Of a stretch of 64,000 nt of DNA, positions 51,274 to 58,393 are shown in pieces (the stretch's first letter is position 1; every line of letters begins with the position of its first letter). The DNA comes from Endobacterium cereale. GTDB taxonomy: Bacteria; Pseudomonadota; Alphaproteobacteria; Rhizobiales; Rhizobiaceae. The notes below the pieces were generated by a model, which worked only from the letters and a program-made list of their open reading frames with translations, did no database searches and was not told the origin of the DNA. Position numbers and translations under genes: made by a program. The stretch covers positions 434,001 to 498,000 of the forward strand of contig NZ_WIXI01000051.1 in assembly GCF_009617585.1 (NCBI RefSeq), in the 5' to 3' direction.

Positions 51274-53954
51274 TGGCATTCCCCACCTCCACCTATCGCC
51301 TGCAATTCCGCAACGGCATGACATTCGACCGTGCCATCGAACTCGTGCCCTATCTCAAGAAACTCGGCATCAGCCATCTTTATGCCTCGCCGATTTTCAC
51401 CGCCACCAGCGGCTCCACCCATGGCTATGACGTCACCAACGCCAATGAGATCGATCCTACAATCGGCGGTCGTGAAGGCTTCGACAAGCTCTCCGCAACC
51501 CTGAAAAAGGCGGACCTCGGTCTGATCCTCGACATCGTGCCGAACCATATAGCGGCATCGCTCGAAAACCCGTGGTGGCGCAGCATCATCGAATGGGGCG
51601 AGGACAGCCTTTACGCCTCCCATTTCGATGTGGACTGGACACGGTCGCTCACCTTGCCTTTTCTCGGTGACGACTTTGACGCGGTGATATCAGACCTTTC
51701 GATCACCGCGGACGCGCAAGCCGGTTGCCTGGCGCTCACCTATTACGACAGCCGTTATCCGCTCAACCCAAAAACCTATGCTAGCGTTCTCGACGGCATC
51801 GACCTGCCAATCGCAAAGAAAATTGCGACCATCGCGGCCCACGCATCGCCGTGGGATGCAAACGCCTTTCATGACGGCATCCGCGCGGCACTCTCGACCG
51901 GCACGGACGCCGGCTTCAGCCCCGCCGACACGATGGCGTTGGCTTCCGCTCTCGAAAAATTCTCAAACGATCCGAATAACCTTCTGAAAATTCGCGATCT
52001 TCAGCCTTGGCGACTGACCTCTTGGCGTACAGCCGCCAACAATCTCAGCTATCGCCGTTTTTTCGAAATCACCGGCCTTGCCGGCCTGCGGGTCGAAGAG
52101 GAATCCGTGTTCGACGATGCCCACCGCCTTGTGCTCGAACTCGTGCGAGGCGGCATCGTCGATGGCCTGCGCATCGACCATGTCGATGGCCTTGCCGACC
52201 CGAAGACCTATCTCGACAAACTGCGCTCAAAAATCGGTCCGGACACGTTTCTCATCATTGAAAAGATCCTCGGCGAAGGCGAGACGGTTGCCGCCGACTG
52301 GCCGATTGCCGGCACGACCGGTTACGAATTCATCTCGGAACTGACCGACGTGATGATCGATAATGCCGGACTGAAGACACTCTACCACGCCTATGACCGC
52401 CTGCGCGGCCGCCCGACGCATGTCACGTCAGAAGTACGCGACGCCAAAGGCCTGATGTTCGACGTCAATTTTGCCGGCGAGGTCTCCACCCTGCTGCGGT
52501 TGGCGACGGACATCCGCGCGGCAGAGGGCGGCGACATGATCGCTCCGGAAACCGTGCGCACCGCGCTCAGGGAAATTCTTCTGACATTCCCGGTCTATCG
52601 CACCTATGGCACCGCCGACGGCCTGCCGGAGGCGGACAGAAAACTGCTGACCGAGGTATTGGAGACGGTGCGCGAGGGCGGGCGCGCCGAAGCCGAAGCG
52701 CTTGCCTTCATTGAGCGACTGATAACGGGCGACGTTGCAAAAATCGTGTCGGACAAGGCCACGACTTTCCGCATCCGCCTGCAACAATTGAGCGGCCCGC
52801 TGACGGCGAAATCGATCGAGGACACGCTGTTTTTCCGCATCAATCCGCTGCTCGCACTCAACGAAGTCGGCAGCGAGCCTTTTATGCGCGACCATGACCT
52901 GAAGCATTTTCACGCAGCCATGCAGGCACGGCGGGAAACGCAGCCGAACGGTCTCTCCTGCAGTTCCACGCACGATACCAAACGCGGCGAGGATGCGCGT
53001 GCCCGGCTGCTGGCACTCACCGAGGCACCGGATGTGTTTGCCGAAGCGGTCAACCGCTGGCGTGGGCTCAATGCTGCTGCCATCCATTCGTTGCCCGATG
53101 GTGCCGCGCCAGAACCGGCGCTTGAGTGGATGCTCTACCAGGCGCTTGCCGGTGTCTGGCCACCGGAACTGACGATCAAGGATGCCGATGGCATCGCGGC
53201 GCTGTCCAATCGTTTTCTGACCTTTGTCGAGAAGGCGCTGCGCGAGGCAAAACTCCACACCAACTGGGGTGAACCGAACGAAGCCTATGAGACGGCAGTT
53301 GCGGATTATGTCCACGCCCTGTTCGGCAACCGTATATTCCTGTCGGATTTTGTCGCCACCATGCAGCCCTTCTGGTGGGCGGGCGCCGTCAACGGCATTA
53401 CCCAGACGCTGATCAAGCTTACCGCACCCGGCATTCCCGACATCTATCAGGGCAGCGAGACACTCGACCTCAGTCTTGTCGACCCCGATAACCGCCGTGA
53501 GCCGGATTTCGAGACGCTGGCGAAACAGCTGTCCGCTGCCACCCATCTACCCGTGACCGACGAGGACTGGTTGAACGGTGCAGTCAAGCAGCAGGTAATC
53601 GCGCGAGCGCTCCGGCTGCGTCAGGACAAGCCGACGCTCTTCAGCCAGGGCCGGTATATCCCCCTCACCGGCGCCGGCAAACGCGGGCGCAACGTCATCA
53701 GTTTTGCGCGCGCCGATGAACAGGACGCCGTCCTGCTGATTGCTCCCCGCCTTGTCCTTGGCGCCTTCGCAGAACATCCCTCGACTGCCGCGCTCGATGG
53801 CTGGGACGAAACCTCACTGACGCTGCAACCCGGTCTTGCCGATCGCCGCTACCGCGACCTGTTTTCCGGACGTGTCATTGCGGCGGGAGAAAAACTGTCC
53901 GTGGCTGAAGCGCTCTCCGGCCAACATTTCACCCTTCTGGTGGCCGAGGGGTAA
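51273..53954 (+). CDS. treY: maltooligosyl trehalose synthase
   Basis: The 893-residue GH13 protein begins MAFPTSTYRLQFRNGMTFDR and carries GLRIDHVDGLADPKTYL (nucleophile), IIEKILGEGE (acid/base) and CSSTHDTKRGEDARARL. It converts the reducing end of malto-oligosaccharides to a trehalose unit. With TreZ it forms the glycogen-to-trehalose route; TreX and glycogen genes are not adjacent. Two hairpins follow the stop codon. Confidence 0.95.
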   Translation: MAFPTSTYRLQFRNGMTFDRAIELVPYLKKLGISHLYASPIFTATSGSTHGYDVTNANEIDPTIGGREGFDKLSATLKKADLGLILDIVPNHIAASLENPWWRSIIEWGEDSLYASHFDVDWTRSLTLPFLGDDFDAVISDLSITADAQAGCLALTYYDSRYPLNPKTYASVLDGIDLPIAKKIATIAAHASPWDANAFHDGIRAALSTGTDAGFSPADTMALASALEKFSNDPNNLLKIRDLQPWRLTSWRTAANNLSYRRFFEITGLAGLRVEEESVFDDAHRLVLELVRGGIVDGLRIDHVDGLADPKTYLDKLRSKIGPDTFLIIEKILGEGETVAADWPIAGTTGYEFISELTDVMIDNAGLKTLYHAYDRLRGRPTHVTSEVRDAKGLMFDVNFAGEVSTLLRLATDIRAAEGGDMIAPETVRTALREILLTFPVYRTYGTADGLPEADRKLLTEVLETVREGGRAEAEALAFIERLITGDVAKIVSDKATTFRIRLQQLSGPLTAKSIEDTLFFRINPLLALNEVGSEPFMRDHDLKHFHAAMQARRETQPNGLSCSSTHDTKRGEDARARLLALTEAPDVFAEAVNRWRGLNAAAIHSLPDGAAPEPALEWMLYQALAGVWPPELTIKDADGIAALSNRFLTFVEKALREAKLHTNWGEPNEAYETAVADYVHALFGNRIFLSDFVATMQPFWWAGAVNGITQTLIKLTAPGIPDIYQGSETLDLSLVDPDNRREPDFETLAKQLSAATHLPVTDEDWLNGAVKQQVIARALRLRQDKPTLFSQGRYIPLTGAGKRGRNVISFARADEQDAVLLIAPRLVLGAFAEHPSTAALDGWDETSLTLQPGLADRRYRDLFSGRVIAAGEKLSVAEALSGQHFTLLVAEG

Positions 53955-53965
53955 CCCTCGGCTTT
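53943..53965 (+). terminator. hairpin overlapping the treY stop codon
   Basis: GCCGAGGG/CCCTCGGC (8-bp perfect stem, GTAA loop) encloses the TAA stop and is followed by TTTCT. It could terminate transcription or protect the 3' end. Confidence 0.5.
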
Positions 53966-53984
53966 CTACCTCCTGCGCAAACGC

Positions 53985-54021
53985 AAACAGGGCGCCGATC
54001 CAGCCGATCGGCGCCCTGTTT
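53985..54021. terminator. Bidirectional terminator between treY and the tandem small peptides
   Basis: A perfect 16-bp stem AAACAGGGCGCCGATC/GATCGGCGCCCTGTTT with a 5-nt loop. A-rich and T-rich flanks on its two sides allow it to end both the treY message and the leftward message of the small peptides. Confidence 0.85.
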
Positions 54022-54048
54022 GATTCCTTGCCCCAAACCCTTCCGATG

Positions 54049-54123
54049 TCAGGCGATGCCGACGAAGGACAGGACGGCGAGAACGATGACAACGGCTCCA
54101 ACGAGCCAAACGATGCTGTTCAT
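54049..54123 (-). CDS. 24-aa single-span membrane peptide, copy B
   Basis: Minus-strand reading from ATG 54123 to TGA 54049 gives a 24-residue peptide starting MNSIVWLVGAVVIVLAVL and ending SFVGIA. It is hydrophobic from residue 3 to 21 with no charged residue, so it should insert in the membrane. AAGGAGATCATC precedes the ATG. It is nearly identical to the upstream copy (20 of 24 residues) and lies 41 bp from it, then runs into the 16-bp stem terminator. The pairing of a strong ribosome site with conserved peptide sequence in both copies is the evidence that it is real. Confidence 0.7.
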   Translation of the reverse strand: MNSIVWLVGAVVIVLAVLSFVGIA

Positions 54124-54164
54124 GATGATCTCCTTTTCTCTGTTAGATCAGGTGTTTGTCGGCC

Positions 54165-54239
54165 TCAGGCGAAGCCGACCAGATTGAGAACGGCGATAAC
54201 GATAACCACGGCGCCGACAAGCCAAACGATGCTGTTCAT
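54165..54239 (-). CDS. 24-aa single-span membrane peptide, copy A
   Basis: From ATG 54239 to TGA 54165 the peptide reads MNSIVWLVGAVVIVIAVL then NLVGFA. AAAGGAGAGTTCGTC precedes the ATG. An exact EcfG-type promoter (54272-54297) lies 32 bp upstream, so the two peptides should form one stress-induced transcript. Function unknown; peptides of this size often modulate membrane proteins or bilayer state. Confidence 0.72.
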   Translation of the reverse strand: MNSIVWLVGAVVIVIAVLNLVGFA

Positions 54240-54271
54240 GACGAACTCTCCTTTTTGATTGTTGTGAAACG

Positions 54272-54297
54272 AACGGTTGAAAGGGTGAAAAGGTTCC
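54272..54297 (-). promoter_or_regulatory. EcfG/RpoE2-type promoter of the tandem membrane peptides
   Basis: Minus strand: GGAAC, 17 nt, CGTT, an exact consensus match, ending 32 bp before the first peptide's start codon. Confidence 0.75.
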
Positions 54298-54313
54298 GCT
54301 TTTGGGACAGTGC

Positions 54314-54334
54314 GAAAAACCTTCGTTTTGAAGG
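54314..54334 (-). terminator. Terminator of the 82-aa gene
   Basis: On the minus strand CCTTC/GAAGG with a 5-nt loop is followed by TTTTTCG, 18 bp after the stop at 54352. Confidence 0.6.
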
Positions 54335-54351
54335 CTTTCCCCTCCTCCACA

Positions 54352-54600
54352 TCAGGCACCGGGCGTCGCCATGCCGTCGCCGCGGCGCAGCCTGCGGATC
54401 TGCTTGACGACCCGAAGCGAACTCGATGCACGTGCCGCGGATCCCTCCGAACTGCTGCCCAGAACACGCAGCATATCTTCCGCCTCATCGACGGAAATCG
54501 TGCCGCGCGAGGCCAGCCCATCGATCAGCAGCATCAGCGCGCCTTCAACCGCGAGCGCGCGCCGCTGATGTTCGTTTTCCATCATCTCCGCATTCGACAT
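54352..54600 (-). CDS. hypothetical protein, 82 aa, stress-type promoter
   Basis: A small soluble helical protein: MSNAEMMENEHQRRALAVEG, then ALMLLIDGLASRGTISVDEAEDMLRVLG and a basic tail (VVKQIRRLRRGDG). The acidic central helix and basic tail suggest a protein- or nucleic-acid-binding adaptor, but no family is recognised. ATG 54600 follows GAAGGAGC. A GGAAC-N17-CATT element lies upstream (54627-54652). Confidence 0.7.
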   Translation of the reverse strand: MSNAEMMENEHQRRALAVEGALMLLIDGLASRGTISVDEAEDMLRVLGSSSEGSAARASSSLRVVKQIRRLRRGDGMATPGA

Positions 54601-54626
54601 AATAAGCTCCTTCGCTGCGTGAGACG

Positions 54627-54652
54627 AATGAGTTGGGCAGGCGCTTTGTTCC
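54627..54652 (-). promoter_or_regulatory. RpoE2/EcfG-like promoter upstream of the 82-aa gene
   Basis: Minus strand: GGAAC, 17 nt, CATT (one mismatch to CGTT; exact for GGAAC-N19-TT), ending 26 bp before the start codon. Confidence 0.55.
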
Positions 54653-54665
54653 GTCGAAAGCAGGA

Positions 54666-55094
54666 TTAGGCCGGTTCTGAGGGGAATTTGATCTGGTCCG
54701 GCCTGTCACGCCGCGCCAGTTCACCCTCTTGCGCCTTGTAAAAATACTGGCTGGCGACCAGCCAGCCCTTGAGGGGACGCAATGGCGGAATGCAGGTCAG
54801 AAGCATGAAAGGCAAAGACGTGAAGAGATGCACCCAATAGGGCGCCTGCAAGGCCACCTCGATCCAGACTGCCAGCGCGACGCTTGGCACGCAGCCGAAG
54901 CAGATGACGAAAAATGCCGGGCCATCCGCCGGATCGGCAAACGAATAGTCCAGTCCGCAGACCTCGCAGGCCGGACGCAATGTCAGAAAACCCTTGAACA
55001 GATGTCCTTTGCCACAACGCGGGCAGCGGCCACGAATGCCGGTCTGGAACGGCGGCAACGGTTCGTGGCGCTTGCTGCTGACAGTTTCTTCCAT
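54666..55094 (-). CDS. DUF983 family zinc-ribbon membrane protein
   Basis: The 142-residue protein has an N-terminal zinc ribbon (GRCPRCGKGHLFKGFLTL and PACEVCGLDYSF, two CxxC pairs) followed by two transmembrane helices (FFVICFGCVPSVALAVWIEV and FTSLPFMLLTCIPPL). This is DUF983, of unknown function, found next to cytochrome oxidase genes in some genomes but not here. ATG 55094 follows GGGGGG; an earlier ATG at 55115 is possible. Confidence 0.88.
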   Translation of the reverse strand: MEETVSSKRHEPLPPFQTGIRGRCPRCGKGHLFKGFLTLRPACEVCGLDYSFADPADGPAFFVICFGCVPSVALAVWIEVALQAPYWVHLFTSLPFMLLTCIPPLRPLKGWLVASQYFYKAQEGELARRDRPDQIKFPSEPA

Positions 55095-55217
55095 GGCAAC
55101 ATCCCCCCGCCGCATGAATTGGCGCGATATGAATTGACGATTGCAATTATCGTCGAATACACGCGCAGAACAAGCGGCGACACATGGGGCGCGGCAATCT
55201 GCCCCGCCCCGGCTGTA

Positions 55218-55571
55218 TCAGGCGCGGAAGATGAACGAGGCGCCGATGGCGATCATCGCAAAACCTATGACGTGGTTGATGGTGAGGTTTTCACCCAGCC
55301 AGAAGACGGAGAAACCGGCAAAGACGACAAGGGTGATGACTTCCTGGATCGTCTTCAGCTGGGCGGTCGTATAGACCTCAGAGCCCATGCGGTTGGCCGG
55401 AACCGCGAGGCAATATTCGAAAAAGGCAATCCCCCAGGAGGCCGCAATGGCGATCCAGATGGCGCTGCCTTTGTGCTTGAGATGACCGTACCAGGCAAAC
55501 GTCATGAACACGTTTGAAGCGAGCAGCATGACGATAGGCCACACGGCAGCGGGGCTGAGCGAGAAAGGCAT
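55218..55571 (-). CDS. DUF486 / DMT-like small membrane protein
   Basis: The 117-residue protein has four hydrophobic segments and reads as DUF486: VMLLASNVFMTFAWYGHLKH, IAIAASWGIAFFEYCLAVPANR and TINHVIGFAMIAIGASFIF. The family is related to small drug/metabolite transporters and probably acts as an oligomer in the inner membrane. The transported compound is unknown. Confidence 0.88.
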   Translation of the reverse strand: MPFSLSPAAVWPIVMLLASNVFMTFAWYGHLKHKGSAIWIAIAASWGIAFFEYCLAVPANRMGSEVYTTAQLKTIQEVITLVVFAGFSVFWLGENLTINHVIGFAMIAIGASFIFRA

Positions 55572-55660
55572 TGTTTGCGAATCCTGTGGAGACGAGGCGG
55601 TAGCGGAGAATGGACCGGGGCGTGCATTTGCTCAAGCGGGACCGACCGTCCTCCCATAGA

Positions 55661-55687
55661 AAAAGCCCCGCCGTTGCGGCAGGGCTT
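55661..55687 (-). terminator. Terminator of the 113-aa secreted protein gene
   Basis: On the minus strand AGCCCTGCCG/CGGCGGGGCT (one mismatch, 3-nt loop) is followed by TTTTTC, 24 bp after the stop at 55711. Confidence 0.75.
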
Positions 55688-55710
55688 CATGCATTGATCT
55701 ATCCAGCGGA

Positions 55711-56052
55711 TCAGATTTCCGGGCAACCACGTTCATTGGCGAAAGTGATACGGTCCGGCCCGCGGCGTGTCATGCCTTCAACGGTGATACTGCGGCGGGT
55801 GACGCGCGTGACTTCGGCGTCGCGCAGACCGGATTCGCGAGCAGCGCGCCGGGCGTCCCGCTCACTGCATCCACCGCGGCGATCATAACGGTCGCGGTCT
55901 CTTTCACGGTCGCGATCACGGATAACAGGGCGCACACCATCTGGGCCGATACGCAGTTCAACATCCTGCGCCTGTGCGGTGGTAACGGCACCGGTCAGGG
56001 CGCCTGCACTCATCGCCAGCGCCAAGCCGGCTGTTGTCAGGAATTTCAGCAT
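55711..56052 (-). CDS. secreted Arg/Asp-rich protein of unknown function
   Basis: The 113-residue precursor has a signal peptide (MLKFLTTAGLALAMSAGALT, cleavage near AQAQD) and a mature part with a dense run of Arg-Asp dipeptides (about residues 45-60), then CSERDARRAARESGLRDAEV and ITVEGMTRRGPDRITFANERGC. Two Cys residues could pair. ATG 56052 follows an ideal AAGGAGG. An exact EcfG-type promoter lies 64 bp upstream. Family unknown; envelope stress function is an inference. Confidence 0.78.
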   Translation of the reverse strand: MLKFLTTAGLALAMSAGALTGAVTTAQAQDVELRIGPDGVRPVIRDRDRERDRDRYDRRGGCSERDARRAARESGLRDAEVTRVTRRSITVEGMTRRGPDRITFANERGCPEI

Positions 56053-56115
56053 TTGTTCCTCCTTGGCGCCACTCCCTCCCGGAATCGGCAGCACACAATT
56101 GACTGACGACACGAA

Positions 56116-56141
56116 AACGCGGTCTCACGGAGATTTGTTCC
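56116..56141 (-). promoter_or_regulatory. EcfG/RpoE2-type promoter upstream of the 113-aa secreted protein gene
   Basis: Minus strand: GGAAC, 17 nt, CGTT, an exact match, ending 63 bp before the start codon at 56052. Confidence 0.72.
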
Positions 56142-56252
56142 GGTTTGAACTTTGCCAAGCCGAAATTAAAACCGCCACGCCCAAGGAAAAGCGCAGGGTG
56201 GACAATCAAAATGCAGGCAACGCGCAATGGAAATGCGGTTGTTATGCCCGGA

Positions 56253-56471
56253 TCAGAGTTTTGCCCTGTGCCCTGCAAAAGTTTTCGGCGGAGGAGCTGC
56301 CTCATGCACCTTGGCCAGATGTTCCAGCCACGTTGCCAAGCCCTCGGGAACCTCTTCGTTCCCGGCTTCCAGAGCCTCGATCCACGACAGATCGCATTGC
56401 AATGCGGAAGCGATATTGATGGGCGTCCAGCGAATGACACGCAGACATTCGTTGAAGCGTTTGGAATTCAT
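56253..56471 (-). CDS. small helix-turn-helix-like protein, 72 aa
   Basis: The protein begins MNSKRFNECLRVIRWTPINI and continues ASALQCDLSWIEALEAGNEEVPEGLATWLEHLAKVHE. The spacing of helices resembles an XRE-type DNA-binding domain as found in short rhizobial regulators. There is no clear ribosome site stronger than AGGGGAGC, which lies about 13 nt upstream of ATG 56471. Role unknown. Confidence 0.65.
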   Translation of the reverse strand: MNSKRFNECLRVIRWTPINIASALQCDLSWIEALEAGNEEVPEGLATWLEHLAKVHEAAPPPKTFAGHRAKL

Positions 56472-56607
56472 GCTGGTATCAAGCTCCCCTTATGGCGTCG
56501 GACAGGCATTGCGGAATCGCATATCCATTCGACAATTTATGCCGGAACACTGCCAGAGCATGCAAAATGTTGCAATCCGCCAAGGGACGATCGCAAGAAA
56601 CAATCGC

Positions 56608-56635
56608 AAGGCCGATAAATACCCCGATCGGCCTT
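56608..56635 (-). terminator. hairpin after the PP-loop gene
   Basis: A perfect 9-bp stem AAGGCCGAT/ATCGGCCTT with a 10-nt loop, 98 bp after the stop at 56733, followed on the minus strand by GCGATTGTTT. Weak T-run. Confidence 0.4.
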
Positions 56636-56732
56636 CAGCATTGCCCAACACGGATACGCTTGACAGGATGCTCTCGGGTATCGTCTGGACCAGCGTTCTC
56701 AGTCATGTGCCGTGATGCTCCCCGACCACCCC

Positions 56733-57839
56733 TCACTTCCCTATGAACCTTCTTATACGCGCCCGCAGCGCCGCACGAGCTTGAAGTGACTTCATCGAAG
56801 CCTCCAGGCCTGGGACCCGATCAAGATATCCCTTGTCCTTTGCCCGCTGATACAGGTCTACGATGAAGGCCTGCTCGCCACCGGCGATATCTTTCGTGGT
56901 TACCTTCGGCGGACTATCGTCCAGGAACACTCCCGCAGGGACCGCCCCCGTCATCCCGGCAAAGAGAACCTTCGTTCGCATGCATTTGATGCACTTGCCG
57001 CAGTTCTTTGGCCTGATGTCCTTGTCCTTGCAGAAAGATATGCATGAAAGAGCGAGGGGGTCAGATGCGATACGCTCGACCTTTTCTGCCCTGGTGACAT
57101 GTTCATTGACAGCGATGCACGAAAAATCGCTTCCTTGAAAATATCGGTTCGTGACGTGGTTCAACGGCCAGGGAAAGTGAACGAAGTCCTGCTCCCAGGT
57201 CAGGTCCGCGGCGAAATACGCACGCTCGAACACGCTTCGAAACATAAACGCATATCCGGCAAGGACTGACGAGTAAGAATGATAACCACGCGACAGCTTG
57301 GCGAGGTTCGACCGCACCGTTAAGCGCGTGTAGTTCAGATCGTCCAGCAGCGGCTGCAGGTGGTTCATCGCTCTTTCGAACTGCTCATTCGCTTTGAACG
57401 AGTATTCCATGCCTTGGACCTGCAGGCCGACAGACGGGGTCTCTCTCCGGCCTCGGTCCAGGAGCATGAATGTGGAATCAACGCCGCCCGACACCATCGA
57501 CAGATCCCCGGAACGGGGGTTTGTATTCACCTGTGCCGGCAATGCGGTGATACGCAATGACCGAAACTCACGCGGACGCCACATCTCCCATGTCCGGGTC
57601 ATGAGCTGTGCATTATCCAACACCATCTGATCGACTGGGCCGTCGATATGGATGTCAGCCCCATCACGCATGGCAAACGGCAGCACATGCCAGACCGCAA
57701 AGCTCATGTCTGTGAGTTCCGGCAAATCAATGCCGCGAACGCTGTACAGAATAGGCCTGTTGCCGCCAGTGAGCTCAATCTCGTTCTGCGTTTGCTTAAC
57801 CTTGAAAGTGCCCATAACCCCCGCCCGCGCATATTCCAT
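56733..57839 (-). CDS. QueC-like PP-loop ATPase with Cys4 zinc site, orphan
   Basis: The 368-residue protein has an N-terminal domain of about 110 residues, a PP-loop SGGVDS at 117-122 (SMVSGGVDSTFMLL), and near the C-terminus C270-x9-C280-x2-C283-x2-C286 (RPKNCGKCIKCMRT), the spacing of the zinc site in QueC. QueC makes preQ0, but no other queuosine gene is nearby and the N-terminal domain is extra. It probably activates a substrate carboxyl or amide with ATP. Composition looks less GC-rich than its neighbours. Start ATG 57839; ATG 57815 is an alternative. It lies downstream of the tRNA-Met gene. Confidence 0.78.
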   Translation of the reverse strand: MEYARAGVMGTFKVKQTQNEIELTGGNRPILYSVRGIDLPELTDMSFAVWHVLPFAMRDGADIHIDGPVDQMVLDNAQLMTRTWEMWRPREFRSLRITALPAQVNTNPRSGDLSMVSGGVDSTFMLLDRGRRETPSVGLQVQGMEYSFKANEQFERAMNHLQPLLDDLNYTRLTVRSNLAKLSRGYHSYSSVLAGYAFMFRSVFERAYFAADLTWEQDFVHFPWPLNHVTNRYFQGSDFSCIAVNEHVTRAEKVERIASDPLALSCISFCKDKDIRPKNCGKCIKCMRTKVLFAGMTGAVPAGVFLDDSPPKVTTKDIAGGEQAFIVDLYQRAKDKGYLDRVPGLEASMKSLQARAALRARIRRFIGK

Positions 57840-58147
57840 GGAACATACCGGTTAAATAAGGACCTCCCCCAGATGATCAAGCTTGGCAAGACAGGTGGTG
57901 AGCTCAAAGCCCCCCAACAGTGATGCTCGCTCCTCAGCGGAAGACCGTTCGCCGTTTCCGCGAAAACGCGGAAAGTCTCGCGAGAATATTTAAAGATTGG
58001 GGAGAAGCCCTGCCGGAACCGGCAATTCCGTTCAGGCAACTTGTCGCCGCGGTCGTTGTCGAGCCGCGCGGTATGTGAACCTACCCTATCGGGATCAAAG
58101 GCTTCCTGCCAAGGTTCACGGGAGTCGACGAACTGTCGGAGTAAAAA
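57840..58147. other. 308-bp gap between the PP-loop gene and tRNA-Met
   Basis: No gene is supported here. An 8-bp perfect hairpin TTTCCGCG-AAAA-CGCGGAAA lies at 57954-57973 and may end the tRNA transcript. I saw no repeat of the tRNA 3' end that would mark an integration site. Confidence 0.4.
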
Positions 58148-58224
58148 TGGTAGCGGGGGGCGGAATTGAACCGCCGACCTCAGGGTTATGAATCCTGCGC
58201 TCTCACCAACTGAGCTACCCAGCC
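58148..58224 (-). tRNA. tRNA-Met (anticodon CAT)
   Basis: The 77-nt cloverleaf starts GGCTGGG-TA-GCTC, has anticodon loop TTCATAA, T-arm GGCGG-TTCAATT-CCGCC, and encoded ACCA. The acceptor halves GGCTGGG and CCCCGCT pair with one G-U (1-72) and one mismatch (U4 against C69). The 5' G and D-arm fit elongator tRNA-Met rather than initiator; a CAU-Ile2 tRNA cannot be excluded. Confidence 0.9.
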
Positions 58225-58393
58225 ACACACGACAGAAGGACCTTTTGGATCGTCCCGCCGCTTTGATGAGCGGCTTATAAGACCCGTGTCACCAAAGTGT
58301 CAAGCAGGCTTTCGGCAAAAATCTGGGAAGATCAGCAACCTTGTGATTTCCGTCCGTCCCTGCCTGCCGCAAAGCCCCTGCCCTGCCTTGCGC

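Noticed and set aside
56240..58224. Genomic island integrated at tRNA-Met
   Set aside because: The tRNA and a compositionally odd gene are suggestive, but there is no integrase and I could not find a direct repeat of the tRNA 3' end within the window.
57704..58228. 174-codon minus-strand frame covering tRNA-Met
   Set aside because: It crosses the whole tRNA and the PP-loop gene start, and has no recognisable domain.
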